Below are positions 10,877 through 23,125 of a stretch of DNA of 64,000 nucleotides, one piece after another. Under the pieces are notes generated by a model. That model saw only the letters and a list, made by a program, of their open reading frames with translations. It ran no database searches and was not told the DNA's origin. Location of the stretch: NCBI GenBank assembly GCA_964036665.1, contig OZ038526.1, positions 36,146,001-36,210,000 on the forward strand. Direction: 5' to 3'. A program made the position numbers and the translations under genes. This DNA comes from Gordius sp. MW1 (lineage: Eukaryota > Nematomorpha > Gordioida > Gordea > Gordiidae). Within the stretch, counting starts at the first letter, position 1. Each line of letters opens with the position of its first letter.

Positions 10877-12144
10877 AATACCCCCCCCCCCCGGAGAGTT
10901 TTGATTGAAGGAAGCATGAACTCAAGTTCCATCATGAAGTCATAAATTATATTAATAGGCTAAAATGAAAATTCAATAAATTAATTTAATTTGTCAATAA
11001 AAAAATATAAAATTGGCGAAATTAAATTTTTTTACAAATCAGGTGGAATTCATTCATAGACATCATTTTTTAACATCTGTTAACCCTAATTTACAATCTT
11101 GAAAGTTACAAAATATCTTTAATTAAAAAATATCAATAGGTAAATAAACATAAATAAATGCTTTTAGAATTATTAAATCTCTATCTTACTTATAAACTTA
11201 AAAAGAATTATTATTAATAATAGATTCTATTGTTTGTTTTTTATTGATATAATATGCTTATTTTGAATTGCAGATGTCTGGTAAATTAAAAGTACTCTTT
11301 TACACTACTTTAGTAAAAAGGAAAAGCCTAATAAAAAAGATCGTAAATATGATTTATTTTGGAATAATTTTAATTGTGTATGGGTATTTGTGTTTATATA
11401 AAATAAGACATGAATATGTTTGTCTGTAAAGGTAAAGATGGGACTGAATTAAAAAAAACTCTTGTTTTATTCCTTACTATGGGAAATTATGGTAATTATT
11501 TTTAAGCATTAGATATTTTAAATTTATATAAGTTAAAGGCAGATATTATTCTGCTTCCAACTCACATAAACTTTGAAAGAGGCAAGAAAGATTTTGGTTT
11601 TAATATAGAAGTATTATATATATTTTCATGTTTTAGGTCAAGATGAAAATTGTAATTCTGCTGGAGTGGGGAAAACTGTCTCTTCTTTTTCTTATGATAA
11701 AAATGCTGGTAATTAAAATTATGCAAGTTGTTTTCATTTATTAATGTATATTGATAAATATGAGTGTATTGGCAGCTCTACTAATTGCTCAGTCTCTGAA
11801 AGTGAAAAACATGGGCAAAATTTAAAACTTAAACCATCATATAAATTTATGATTTCATGGACATCTAAATACAAATGGCTAATTTTTGATGAAGCCTTAG
11901 GTGGGGCTTTATGCTCTGTCTGTTCTCTTTACAACATACTTTCTTAAAAGAACACTTGCCCGTTTAAATATTACATGTATTTATTTAATGATTATGCGTG
12001 TATGTATCTATTTATATATCACTTATATCACCAATAAAAATCAATAAATATTATACAAAATAATTTACCAATTAAAATTTTTTTACCCCCCCCCCCCCGG
12101 AAGTTGAAAATACCCCCCCGGAGCATTTTTTCTGAAAGAAACCC
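10877..12144 (+). mobile_element. hAT fragment of the zf-TTF type, inserted in another hAT-like element
   Basis: The flanking body resumes colinearly on both sides (compare with the uninterrupted copy at 10440-10500), so this is an insertion. Its right end reads TTTCTGAAAGAAACCCTG, a hAT-like terminus; the left end looks truncated. C runs occur near both ends. The coding remnant at 11744-11947 contains FMISWTSKYKWLIFDEALGG and ALCSVCSLYN, resembling the TTF-type finger region at the N-terminus of a subset of hAT transposases (the pattern 'F..SW...YPWL.....GA.C..C.LF'). Confidence 0.6.
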
Positions 12145-12457
12145 TGTTTACATTTAAGGTATTAAGTGTAAATCAATATATAATGGAATATATTTGATAT
12201 TAAAAAAATTCCGAAGTGTTGTAAATATTATATATTTTTGCAAACAATTTAAAATTTGGCATTCATTACCTAAGTATGGTTGACTTTTAGGGTATGTGAA
12301 TAACTGTATAATTCACATATTTATATCCATAGCATGATTAAATTTTACAAAAGTTTAGGCTTAGAATGAGTTCTGGTAGAATAGTAAATATTACCAAAGC
12401 ATATTTAAATTTCGCAGTTACTCATCCTGCATAATGCGGTAATTATAAATTTGAACC
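12145..12457. mobile_element. Continuation of the CTCGT-type hAT-like body
   Basis: Matches the body of the copies at 10480-10700 and 5990-6100. It ends at the TTAA target of the piggyBac insertion. Confidence 0.55.
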
Positions 12458-12461
12458 TTAA

Positions 12462-15303
12462 CCCGACAGGTACCAGTGTAACTTTTAGGTGACGCAACTT
12501 TAAAACCACATTTCTTAAAAACTACAGAAGATAAAAACATTTTTTAAATTAAATTTGAAAGAACGAAATGCGATAAATCAGCTGATATAATTTCATAACT
12601 CCTTCTTCCTTCATTCGTGAATTATTCTCATTCAAAAATCGCAAAATCTGCATTTTCTACCTCCCTTCTTAAATTCAATATTTATGGATACTCAACTGTA
12701 AGTTTTTGCAATTTAATTTGCATATTTATAATCTCTATAATTTTTCCAACATTTTGATAGTAATTTTGAATTTATTTGAGTACTTTAAAGCCTTTAAATT
12801 TTGCCTTAAAGTTGAACATAACCTAAAGGTTACACTGGGCAGAGCTAGTTTGCCGAGCATATCTTTTTAAGTGTTTTCATTTTAAAAGTATGGATCTTTT
12901 ATATATATTTTTGTCTTTTTCTCGTAAACCTTAATGGTTTATAAGGGGTGGGGCTAGGAAAGTCAAGAATATCGCAAATTTTACACCTATAGGAAATAAA
13001 AATTAGTCTAGGTAAATTTTCATTTTCAAATTTTTGCTAATTTTTTAGTAGGAAATATGCAAAAAACAATATTTATATATATATTTACACATCCTATCAC
13101 CACAAATAAGTATGAGAATAAGGAGGTCGAACTCAATTGATAAATTTCATGCGATTTTTGTTATTCATTCGGATTCTATCTGTCGTTTTAAAAAGTTAAA
13201 AGTGATTTATAATAGAATTTGAGACATAAGTCCCCTTTTTAAATATTATGTACTATTATTAGTTTTATTATTTTGCGTTAGAACTTTGATAGACATTATA
13301 GAGGAATTGGACACACCGAATGAAAATATTGACGAAGTACTGATTTTTCCGCCTCAAGACGAAGGGGACACGGATATGGAAAGTGGGGATGAAATGGACT
13401 TTGATCTGCAACATTTGCCACGATCTATGCTTAATTCCTGTATTGAGGTGGTTAGGTCAAATGAGCTCGATAACTTTCAAGATATAGACGGTAAATGGAC
13501 CGATAATGACGTCATATTTAGGCCACGGGGTTGTGGGGACTCTGATGAAAATCGTATATTCAACCCCATCGTTTTAGAGCATCCTGAAGACTATTTAGAA
13601 CAGTTTATCTCAAATGATGTTATTACACTTGTTGTAAATATGAGTAATTTATATGCAAGACAACACAACCATGATCTAAATTTAACGATTAGCGAATTCA
13701 AAATCTACATTTCAATCCTTTTTTTAACTGGTTACTTGTCCCCAAAAAATATCAAAATGTTTTGGGAACTTCAGGCCGATTCATTTAACAAAATGGTATC
13801 CAATGGTATGCGCAGAAATCGGTTTCAAGAGATAACTAAATATCTCCATCTGTCAGATAACTCGAAATTGTTCCCATCAGACAAATTTTCCAAGATACGC
13901 GGTTTTCTAGATATTTTGAATGATAGGTTTAAACCAATTTTAAATATTGCAATTCCTCCCACATTGCTATGGATGAATCTATGGTCCCTTATTATGGACA
14001 CCACATTGCAAAGCAATTTATAAAAGGCAAGCCTTTTAGATTTGGCTTTAAAATGTGGTGTGCGGCCACTAAAACCGGCTACCTAATTAATATGCAGCCT
14101 TACCAAGGAGCCTCATATTTGATGACCAAGCAAAAGGATTTTGGATTAGGAGGAGCTGTAATATTAGACCTTGTAGAAAAACTCCCTCCCGATTTCGCCC
14201 CGTATAATATATATTTCGATAATTATTTTACCAGCTCCAAGTTATTGAAATGTCTTTCACATATGAATATTGGAGCTACTGGGACAGTACGAGTAAATCG
14301 TATCAAATGTCCCTTGATTGATATAAAGACCATGAAAAAAAAGGAAAGAGGGTTTATTTCAAAGAAGAATACACCTAACATCATGGCACTACGTTGGAAC
14401 GATAATAACATAGTGACATTGCTTTCTAATTGTCATGGTGTCACGCCCATAACTAATATAGCAAGAATTGCAACAGTTCAAAAATCAAGGAAAAAGATAT
14501 CAGTTCAATGCCCATTTATGGTGAAAATGTATAATAAATTCATGGGCGGCGTTGATCGCTTGGATCAGAACGTCGATGCGACTAGAATATCTTACAGGGG
14601 CAGGAAATGGTATTTTCCATTATTTGCGTTTGGATTAGATACAGCGTGTCAAAATGCTTGGCAACTGTATTGCATGAACAAAGGAAACATGACACTTTGT
14701 AACTTCAAACGGGAAATCGTCCAAAATTATTTTAAAAAATACGGCCAACTTCCGAAAAGAACGTTGAATCCTAGATTGACAAAAATTAGAAACGTCGTAG
14801 ACAATCATCAACGACAGCATTGTACTCAACGGCGCTGCGTTGTTTGTAAAAAAGCGACTAGAATATTATGTTCTTATTGCAATGTTGGACTTCACATGCA
14901 TTGTTGGTTATCGTTTCATAATAACTAAATGTTTTGCGCATATTTCGTTATATAATAAAATTTACAATTATGCTTATATATCTCTCGTTAACACACCTTT
15001 ATTTCCGGAAGTAAGTTATTTTTCCAGAAAATTTTTTTGTTTATCTAATAAGAACATATCGAGGTGCCCCGAAAAAAAATTTCATAAAAATTGGTTCAGC
15101 CGAACCCTTAGTGGTAGCTATCCGGTTAAATTTCCCTATATTTGTGTCTACCAGTGTAACTTTTAGGTGACACCCCTTTATTTCCAAAAGTAAGCTATTT
15201 TTCCGAAATTTTTTTTTGTTTATCTAATAAGAGCATATCGAGATGCCCCAAAAAAAATTTCATTGAAATTGGTTCGGCCGAACCGTTAGTGGTACCTGTC
15301 GGG
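12462..15303 (+). mobile_element. piggyBac transposon, nearly complete
   Basis: Flanked by TTAA on both sides (12458-12461 and 15304-15307) with inverted termini CCCGACAGGTACCA and TGGTACCTGTCGGG. The right subterminal region is present twice in tandem (about 14996-15135 and 15172-15303). It carries a single-frameshift transposase gene. The element sits inside the body of a CTCGT-type hAT-like element. Confidence 0.92.
13286..14928 (+). pseudogene. piggyBac transposase with one frameshift
   Basis: The DDE/DDD transposase would cut the transposon at TTAA. The first frame (13286-14023) has an acidic N-terminus and the DDE_Tnp_1_7-type helical region. The second (13969-14928) begins at the first catalytic aspartate (MDESMVPYYG), followed by the second (NIYFDNYFTSS, about 14210) and the third (GGVDRLDQN, about 14550). 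A C-terminal cysteine-rich domain follows (CVVCKKATRILCSYC, then HMHCWLSFH). A single indel between about 13950 and 13968 shifts the reading frame; otherwise both frames are clean. The first frame has no in-frame ATG near its 5' end, so the start codon or a 5' exon is unresolved. All catalytic aspartates are kept, so this is a recent casualty or contains a sequencing error. Confidence 0.88.
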
Positions 15304-15307
15304 TTAA

Positions 15308-16311
15308 TAAGACATTATGTGAAGTGAATACATAGTTTTGTCATATGCATTTTACATTTCACATTACAAGCTGGGTTGGCAAGTGAATTCAAATTTACTA
15401 TAATTTCTATAATTGTGCAATATAAAATAAATACACAAACCTATATTGTATTAGATAAATAACTATTTAATGGCAAAGTTAGTTAGCATTTGAAGGTAAT
15501 TATTTGGAATATAAATTTGATTATAATGATTTTTGTCACAAATTTAAATACGTGCACTTTAATTTAAAGTTTAAAACCTTATGTTCTTAATCAGATAATG
15601 CTGCTTTTATTGTTGTTTTTATAACGTATTAATATTTACAACAAGTTGATCACTCGCACTTTGTGGTTTATAACGCTATAGTGAACATGCAATAAACACT
15701 ATGGGCTATAATTGATGACGGTAATATCAATGGACTTAAACGTTGCCTTAAATATGTTAAGGTCTACTTTGAAGCTTTAGCCAGGGTTTATAGCGTGTCT
15801 CAATTTGCTCAATTGTGCAACTAACTCAACTATAAACGAACTCATAGTTTTCTCAGTCTATTTAGAGTTGACTAACACAGTGAATTTGATACAAATGTTA
15901 TAGTTTGCTAGAACAATAAAATTTAATTTTCTATACTTCAAATTTATTTTTAGTTTGCACTTTCCATAGAAATAATTTCTCTATGAATTAAAATATCTTT
16001 ATATTGTCAATGAGATGTCGTGTCCCGCTAAATCTTTAAAAAGTTTGTGTATTAAGTTTTTTAAAAAATATAAAAATTTTCCATTTGGATTTTTAACACT
16101 TATTTAATATTTTTAATAAAACAAGCGAGATTTTTATTTCGTATATATATTTTTTTAAAAGTCGAGACGAGACTAGAATTCTCGTCGAGACGAGACGAGA
16201 CCGAGATTTTTCTAGACCGAGACAAGACGAGATCGAGATTTTCATAATCGCTCCCGAGACGAGACGAGATTTTGTTTTCGAGACCGAGAGGAGACGAGAT
16301 CGCAACACTAG
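15308..16311. mobile_element. Right part of CTCGT-type hAT-like element
   Basis: Continues the interrupted body and ends in a GACGAGAC-rich zone (16160-16300) closing with GATCGCAACACTA, the inverted counterpart of the TAGTGATGCG left ends. The 8-bp duplications do not match between this end and any left end in the window. Confidence 0.5.
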
Positions 16312-16680
16312 TAACAATGTTACTTTTATTGTTGTTCTTACAACGTTGTAATGTGTGCCGCTACATACTATAAATATTTATAAAAGATATAAACCCGTAC
16401 CTATTAGTTTCTATAACATTGTAATAACATTCGTAAAATATATTAGGAGCGAAGTGATGAAGGTTATTTTAGATGGCCACAACTATTTTCTTAAATTATT
16501 AATCAAAGAACTTTACATATTTTTGCCAATACTGACTAAGGATTCCAGCTATTTCAAATATGCAAATGACATGTTTGCACAGGAATGAAAAAATGGGACG
16601 TCATTTTAATTTTCAGATTTTATTTAATTATATAACATTATAAATAAGTTAGGGGAATTAAGCTGGTTTAATTTATTTTT
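16312..16680. other. AT-rich spacer, no gene recognised
   Basis: Starts with a stretch resembling 15600-15650 (TTTTATTGTTGTT...ACAACG). A 77-residue open frame at 16355-16588 has no recognisable family content. Confidence 0.35.
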
Positions 16681-16689
16681 ATAAAAATT

Positions 16690-17060
16690 GAGACATGTTG
16701 GAGATCGCGATTCTCATATTGGCACCCGAGACGAAACGAGATTTTGCTTTTGAGACCGAAACGAGACGAGATCGAAACACTAGTTTGAACAACGCTTGAC
16801 TGCCTTTACTTGTCCTTGAACAATTCGCTTACAACGATGTCGACCTCTACTATTTGGTAATCCATAGCTCTCAACACCCGAGCTTAAATTCCATTCCACC
16901 TCGTCTTTCATAGGCAGGCGATGTGTACCTAGTGCCCTGCAAAATGAAATCTCTTCGGCCCAAGCCCGGCCCGAGCCCAAAAAACCATTTATTTTTTGGC
17001 CCGACCCTAGCCAGAAAGACTTTATATTTTTGGCCCGACACAAGCCTAACCCAATTTTTT
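16690..17060. mobile_element. Two hAT-like right/left end fragments
   Basis: 16690-16785 is a second right-type end of the CTCGT family (GATCGAAACACTA). 16930-17060 starts TAGTGCCCTGCAAAATGAAA and carries GGCCCGA-type subterminal repeats like the element at 40630-41738, but no partner end is seen. The DNA between the two is unassigned. Confidence 0.5.
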
Positions 17061-17107
17061 AATCAACACGTTTGAAAATTTTTTTTTGAATATTATTTCA
17101 CCATATA

Positions 17108-17251
17108 TTTTTATTTTTTGAGACTTCATCTTCTCCTTTTTTTTTTTCCTGAAGATGGACCATAAGTGTCCGAAATATTGCGTTCCATTTCCCTCTACCT
17201 ACGCTATCAATCCAAATCCACCGTATTTATACAATGAAATTTATATAAACG
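17108..17251 (+). repeat. PLE pseudo-LTR, left copy
   Basis: Direct repeat with 25249-25392. It covers the first 30 or so codons of the ORF as well as the leader, so the right copy represents the start of a second, truncated unit. Confidence 0.8.
17149..17175 (+). ncRNA. Candidate hammerhead-ribozyme-like motif in the PLE leader
   Basis: CTGAAGA (17149-17155) is followed by a 4-bp stem GGAC/GTCC (17157-17160 with 17168-17171) and then GAAA (17172-17175), matching the CUGANGA-stem II-GAAA core order of hammerhead ribozymes, which are known from PLE pseudo-LTRs. One extra U lies between CUGANGA and the stem, and I could not identify convincing stems I and III. The ORF ATG overlaps the motif. 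Treat it as a candidate only. Confidence 0.35.
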
Positions 17252-19718
17252 GATTGAAAATTATTGACTATATACACAATACCTTCGGTAAAGGTAAATT
17301 CATATTTTATGATTTTATTAATTCTTTACTTAAAATATATATTGTTCATAATAAAATCTACTTCTTAAAAACCTGCTTAAAACTAAATTTAATACCTAAT
17401 TTCATCAATAATATATCTTTTCCAACTAATATTTTCAATACTAAAATTATTCATAATTTTAAAAAAGACTTAATCAAATCTGAAATTACAACACATTATT
17501 TTACCAAATTATCTTTACAATATAAACTAGCTAAACTTCAAAAACTATTGCTCAATAAGACTGAAATATCGTTTTATAACATATTTATAAAATACTCTAA
17601 CATTTTAGTCTACAATAAGATGCGTGATCCAGCTCAAAAGATGTTAAATAAATTAGACAAGTTAGTTAAACACAATGCCCTTCCCGTACACCCTATTAAT
17701 AAGCCTCCAGATATTTTTATAAAGAAACCTATAACAAGCATTAATAAACCATCATTTGTAAATTTATCAAGTGTTAACTTTGATCAAACTCAGACTAATT
17801 TGCTTAATCTTGGCCCTAAATTTTGTCTCAGCAACAATAAAATAAATTTACTATCTACTTTGAATAGCTTCAATAATATTTTAAACACAATAAACTATAA
17901 ATATCCTGACAATACACATTTAAAAAATTCATTAGAATCTTTTCTCTCTAATACTTTAAACAATGACTGTCCTTCAAAAGTTGACAAATGTAAATTAAAA
18001 AAAGAAAAAGAAGCCTTTTTAATTGTCAAATCAATAAAGTCTAATAGTAATATAAGAATATGCAAAGCAGATAAAGGAGGACAGCTAGTAGTAATGAATA
18101 CAGAAGATTATAACAAAAAAATGCTTGATATTTTAAAAGATAATAGTTTGTTCAAGGAGTTAAAAAAGAATCCTACTAATGTTCGAGAAAAAAAGTTACA
18201 AACTTTTTTATTAAACTTATCTAAAAATAATATAATAAGTTCTTCTTTATATTGGAAGTTAAGACCCTCCACTTCCCGCACTCCTCAAATTTATGGGTTA
18301 CCCAAAATTCATAAACCTTCAATTCCATTAAGACCAATAGTATCTTCATATAATTCCTACAACTTTAATGTTAGTCAGTACCTAATATCAATTTTACAAC
18401 CATATGTTGATATACCCTTAATTCTTAAAAACTCTTTGATTTGATTAATCGCTTGAAAAGCTTCCCTTTACCAGATTCATTTTCACTTGTAAGTTTTGAC
18501 ATCCAATCACTATTTACAAACATTCCTCTAGATTATGCCATAAATTATTGCTTGAAACTTTATGACAAAATTCAACAACCCCCCTTTACCAAAACTATCT
18601 TTAAAGATTTATTAAATTTTTGCAAAACAAATAACTTTCAGTTTAATAACATTAATTATGATCAAATTGATGGTACTGCAATGGGTAATCTTCTTGCTCC
18701 AATTATTTCTAACATATTCCTTAACGAACTAGAATCCTACATACAAACTGCCAGTTTATTCCCCCCTTTTTATGCCAGATACGTTGATGATATTTTATGT
18801 ATTTGGCCTCATAACCTAACCACTGACTTAAACGACTTCTTAAATGTGTTGAATTCATTTCATAAAAAGATAATCTTTACAGTGGAAATAGAAACCAACA
18901 AACAGTTACCATTTTTAGATGTAACCCTCCACAACCTAAATGACAAAATTATCACAACAGTTTATCGTAAACCAACTGACTCTTCTCAATTTATACCATG
19001 GCACAGCCACTCCCCCTCATCTTTTAAAATCAAGACTTTTAGGATGATGGTTAAAAGAGCTATAACTCATTGCTCTCTAGAATCTGATAGAGACATTGAA
19101 ATGGATAATATAACACAAAGATTTTTAGAGCTAAATTATCCCCTTGATTTGCTCACAAACATTAAAAATAAATTTTTAACATTCCCAAAAATGTCAACTA
19201 ATGTAGACTCCACTCCTAATACAGATCATTATATCTCTATTCCCTTTCACACTAATCTTAGTAATAATTTCCTAAAAGAAATCAAAAAGATTTTACATGT
19301 TCACAAAATAGACAATTTCAAGTTTTCTCAGAAAACCACATCCAACCTATTCTCATTAATTAAGCCCTTTAATAACATTACAGATAAAAATCTTGTTTCT
19401 AATTTAATTTATAAAATCTCCTGCGCCGATTGCGACCAATTTTACGTTGGAGAAACTAAAAGAACCTTAGCACAAAGAATCCAAGAACACAAGGCCCCGT
19501 TAACAAGATGCGCAACACATTCCGCCGTGGCCGAACACTCGCTAACCAATCAACATAGCATGGATTGGGACAATCCGACCGTTCTTTACAAAGCACGATT
19601 CAACCAAGAAAGAAAATTCGTAGAAAGCGTCCTGATCGATCGCCTCAAGCCGAAAATTAACGACCAACCCGGCCAATTTCGAAGCTACAAGCACACCCAT
19701 CCTCACTTACCTTCATAA
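17155..19718 (+). pseudogene. Penelope-like reverse transcriptase with C-terminal GIY-YIG endonuclease, one frameshift
   Basis: The N-terminal 250 residues are Asn/Ile/Leu/Lys-rich and family-specific. The RT follows: ICKADKGGQLVVMN, then PQIYGLPKIHKP and LRPIVSS (18270-18345), motif A SLVSFDIQSLFTNIPL (18485-18535), motif B GTAMGNLLAPIISN (18670-18715), motif C YARYVDDILCIW (18770-18808) with the catalytic YVDD, then TVYRKPTDSS. The C-terminal GIY-YIG domain has LIYKISCADC and FYVGETKRTLAQRIQEH (19400-19490), with the conserved glutamate in RKFVESVLIDR. The first frame stops at 18444, and the second is open from about 18441 and continues the homology. Restoring one T in CTCTTTG (18430-18440) would join them, so this is a single-base frameshift. 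Everything else appears intact. Confidence 0.92.
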
Positions 19719-19764
19719 TATCATAACAGATAATACTCTAATTTTAATTAATGTATTCTCCTGT

Positions 19765-20031
19765 GTCGATTACTATCAATTTTTAGACTTGGAGCGACAA
19801 CAACAACAAAAAAGAACACTGACACAAAGCTCCAAAAATGCGCGACCTACTCCGCCTTACCCTAAGCCTAACTATCGTTAAAGATTCAACATGGCAGATT
19901 GGATAACCCGACTGCCATTCACATAGCGCGATACAACAAAGGAATTTCGTAGAAAGCGTTTTAATCGACCGCGTCAAGCCCAAAAAACAAACAAACAAAA
20001 TCAACGACCATCCAATTTCATTACCACAAGC
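19765..20031 (+). pseudogene. Second, diverged copy of the PLE GIY-YIG 3' segment
   Basis: After the ORF stop, the sequence repeats the GIY-YIG region in degenerate form: TCTCCTGTGTCGATTA matches TCTCCTGCGCCGATTG (19415-19432), and TTCGTAGAAAGCG with CGTCAAGCC match the 3' end of the ORF. Stops interrupt it. It continues after the foldback insertion at 24948. This implies tandem PLE units of different ages. Confidence 0.75.
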
Positions 20032-20494
20032 TAGTGTTGTAAAAACGGCTGGCTGGTTTTTCCCAGCGTATTGCTAAGCTTAGTTGTTGGCGTTTTTTTT
20101 CACCCAACCTTTTCAGTGTTAGGTGAATTTTCTTGGGAGGGCTTTGGCGTTTGGCGTTTTCGTAAAAAACACCCAAAGCGTTTTGGGTGTTTTTTTTGGG
20201 GCACCTTTGGCGTTTAGGTTTGGGTGTATTAAAGAGCTAAAGGGTTTGGGTGGATAATATTATTAACCTTTTGGTTTGGTTTTGGTCGTTTTGGGTTGGG
20301 CATGCAAATATATCAATTTGTTTATCATATTTGTGTATTTAGATTTAGGTAATGAACTTTTAATTTAAGAAAATAAAAATAAATGTATCATGACGTCACA
20401 ATCTAGTAAATTCAGTAAATTATAATTAATTATTATGCATTATAGAAGTAGGTAGTAAATTAATATGTTTTATTTATGAAAAAAATTTGTGAAG

Positions 20495-21835
20495 ATTTGC
20501 CCCCCCCCTTATTTTTTACCCTCTTTCTCACCTGGGGAGGAACGGCGGGCAGGTGGGGTGTTTGCCCCCCCCCCTAATTTTTTACCCTCTTTCTGATGCG
20601 GGGGAGAGGGGGGCGTTTTGCCCCCCCCCCCAATTTTTTACCCTCTTTCTGATGCGGGGGAGAGGGGGGTGTTTTGCCCCCCCTAATCTTTTACCCTCTT
20701 TCTGATGTGGGGGAGAGGGGGGCATGGGGGGTGTTTTGCCCCCCCCCCACCTAATTTTTTACCCTCTTTCTGATGTGGGGGAGAGGGCGGGGGGCATGGG
20801 GGGTGTATTGCCCCCCTGTCCCCCCTACTTTTTTACCCTCTTTCTGATGCGAGGGAGAGGGGGGTGTTTTGCCCCCCGCCACCTAATTTTTTACCCTCTT
20901 TCTGATGTGGAGGAGAGGGGGGGCATGGGGGGTGTTTTGCCCCCCCCCTAATTTTTTACCCTCTTTCTAAGGCGGGGGGGGGGGGGGGGGCAGGGGGGTG
21001 TTTTGCCCCCCTCCCCCCTAATTTTTTACCCTCTTTCTTAAGTGGGGGAGAGGGGGGCATGGGGGGTTTTTGCCCCCCCCCCCCAATTTTTTACCCTCTT
21101 TCTGATGCGAGGGAGAGGGGGTGGAAGGGGGGTGTTTTGCCCCTTCCTAATTTTTTACCCTCTTTCTTAAGTGGGGGAGAGGGGGCAGGGGGTGTTTTGT
21201 CCCCCCCCCCTCCCCCCTAATTTTTTTACTTTCTTTCTGATGTGGGGGAGAGGGGGGCATGGGGGGTGTTTTGCCCCCCCTAATTTTTTACCCTCTTTTT
21301 GATGTGGAAGAGAGGGGGGCATAGGGGGTGTTTTGCCCCCCCCCTAATTATTTACCCTCTTTCTGATCCGGGGGAGAGGGGGGCATGGGGGGTGTTTTGC
21401 CCCCCCCCCCCAATTTTTTACCCTCTTTCTGATGCGGGGGAGAGGGGGGGGGGGGCAGGGGGGTGTTTGGCCCCCCTCCCCCCTAATTTTTTACCCTCTT
21501 TCTGATGCGAGGGAGAGGGGGTGGAAGGGGGGTGTTTTGCCCCTTCCTAATTTTTTACCCTCTTTCTTAAGTGGGGGAGAGGGGGCAGGGGGTGTTTTGT
21601 CCCCCCCCCCCTCCCCCCTAATTTTTTTACTTTCTTTCTGATGTGGGGGAGAGGGGGGCATGGGGGGTGTTTTGCCCCCCCTAATTTTTTACCCTCTTTT
21701 TGATGTGGAAGAGAGGGGGGCATAGGGGGTGTTTTGCCCCCCCCCCTAATTATTTACCCTCTTTCTGATGCCGGGGAGAGGGGGGGGGTGAATCGCCCCT
21801 CTTCTTATTTTTGACTCTCTTTCTCACCCGGGGGG
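20495..21835 (+). repeat. GC-rich minisatellite array, left arm
   Basis: About twenty tandem copies of a unit of roughly 60 bp: TTTTGCC, then a C run, TAATTTTTTACCCTCTTTCT, GATGCGGGGGAGAGG, then a G run. C and G runs vary from unit to unit. A block of several units (from about 21115) recurs almost unchanged about 390 bp downstream (from about 21505), showing block duplication within the array. Confidence 0.9.
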
Positions 21836-23125
21836 GGGGGACCGGAAAGCCCTTTTTAACCCTTTCAAAATATTTTTGTGAATTTTTGCGGTTACGGTGG
21901 TGACAAATGTCATAATCAACATTTTCTATTGAAATTAGTATTTTTTTTTGAAAATAGACTTCTTATGTTTATGTTCTACTATTATAAAAAATATTTTTGG
22001 GAAGATTTGCGGTCACAGTGGAGACAAATGTCTTAATCAACATTTTCTATTGAAATTTATTTTTTTTTTGAAAATTGACTTATTATATGACAAAGATTTT
22101 CTAAAATTCGAAAATATATTTTTGAAGATTTGCGGTCAACAATTGTCTTAATATACCATATCAATTAAAATAAATTTTTTAATTTAACTTAATTTAAGAA
22201 TAAGATGTATTATTAAATATAATATTAATATGAAATTTTACCAATTTAAAAAAATTTGCCATCATGGGTAAGTAAGTTTTACTATTTAAGTTATCTGGGC
22301 ATTTAATGGAAAAACTTAAGGTATTTCCAAAAAGCATATCATGCTATTAATTACTATGCTTTCACAAGACAAGGCACCAACACTCTACGTCCTGTTGACT
22401 TAGACCTCGCGTTTACAATGCTTATAAGGATCATAAAAAAACGGACTTTTCTGAGTAACAAAAATGAGTTAAGCATCTTAATTTAAATTGTTGCTTATTA
22501 TTTAATAAGAAACTTAATTTTCTAATTGCTTATGACTTAATTAGTAGTTGACATAATAAAAAAAAGTTTAATTTTCATTAATTTTATTTATAATAATATG
22601 ATTTGCAACTTCTACATACCTTGATATGTTACGTTAAAAAAGAAATGAATGTAAAATGATGTAATAAAGAGCCTAGCCAGCCCACGCCACACCATGCCTT
22701 GTTGTGCCTTATTTTTTTATATATTTAGTTTAGTACTTATCTTAAATCTGATAGGTTGCGCATGCATTGCAACGAGAAAGGGAGAGAGAGGGTGGATTAG
22801 TACATGAACATGTACATGATACATGGGAGTGGTGATATTTCGAGTCGCGCGGGATGCCGTTCTCTCATATTGAAAATATAGTTTAAATATAAAATAAAAG
22901 GGATATTATATAATTAATAAGTCTTTATCTTTTACAAGAGGCGAGGAATTCAAAATATATTTAAATTAAATTTTGTGATTAAAATTGCTATTGCCGGGAA
23001 TATTTAAATGGGGGTCTGTTAGCTGTCATTAATTTAGAATGAATTAAAATATTAATTTTTAATTGAAGGATTGAATTCAAAATCTGCTCTCGAATGGCCA
23101 GATAAATCTCACTTTATAATCGTTT
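21836..23125. other. Central loop of the foldback element
   Basis: Contains three imperfect tandem copies of about 110 bp (21865-22160) with the shared stretches AAGATTTGCGGTCACAG and AATCAACATTTTCTATTG. The rest is AT-rich. No transposase frame is present, so mobility must have been supplied in trans. Confidence 0.6.

Noticed and set aside
20724-21641. Several plus-strand open frames of Gly/Pro/Cys-rich protein in the left minisatellite array
   Set aside because: They translate the tandem 60-bp unit, change frame with every C/G-run length change and show no family content.
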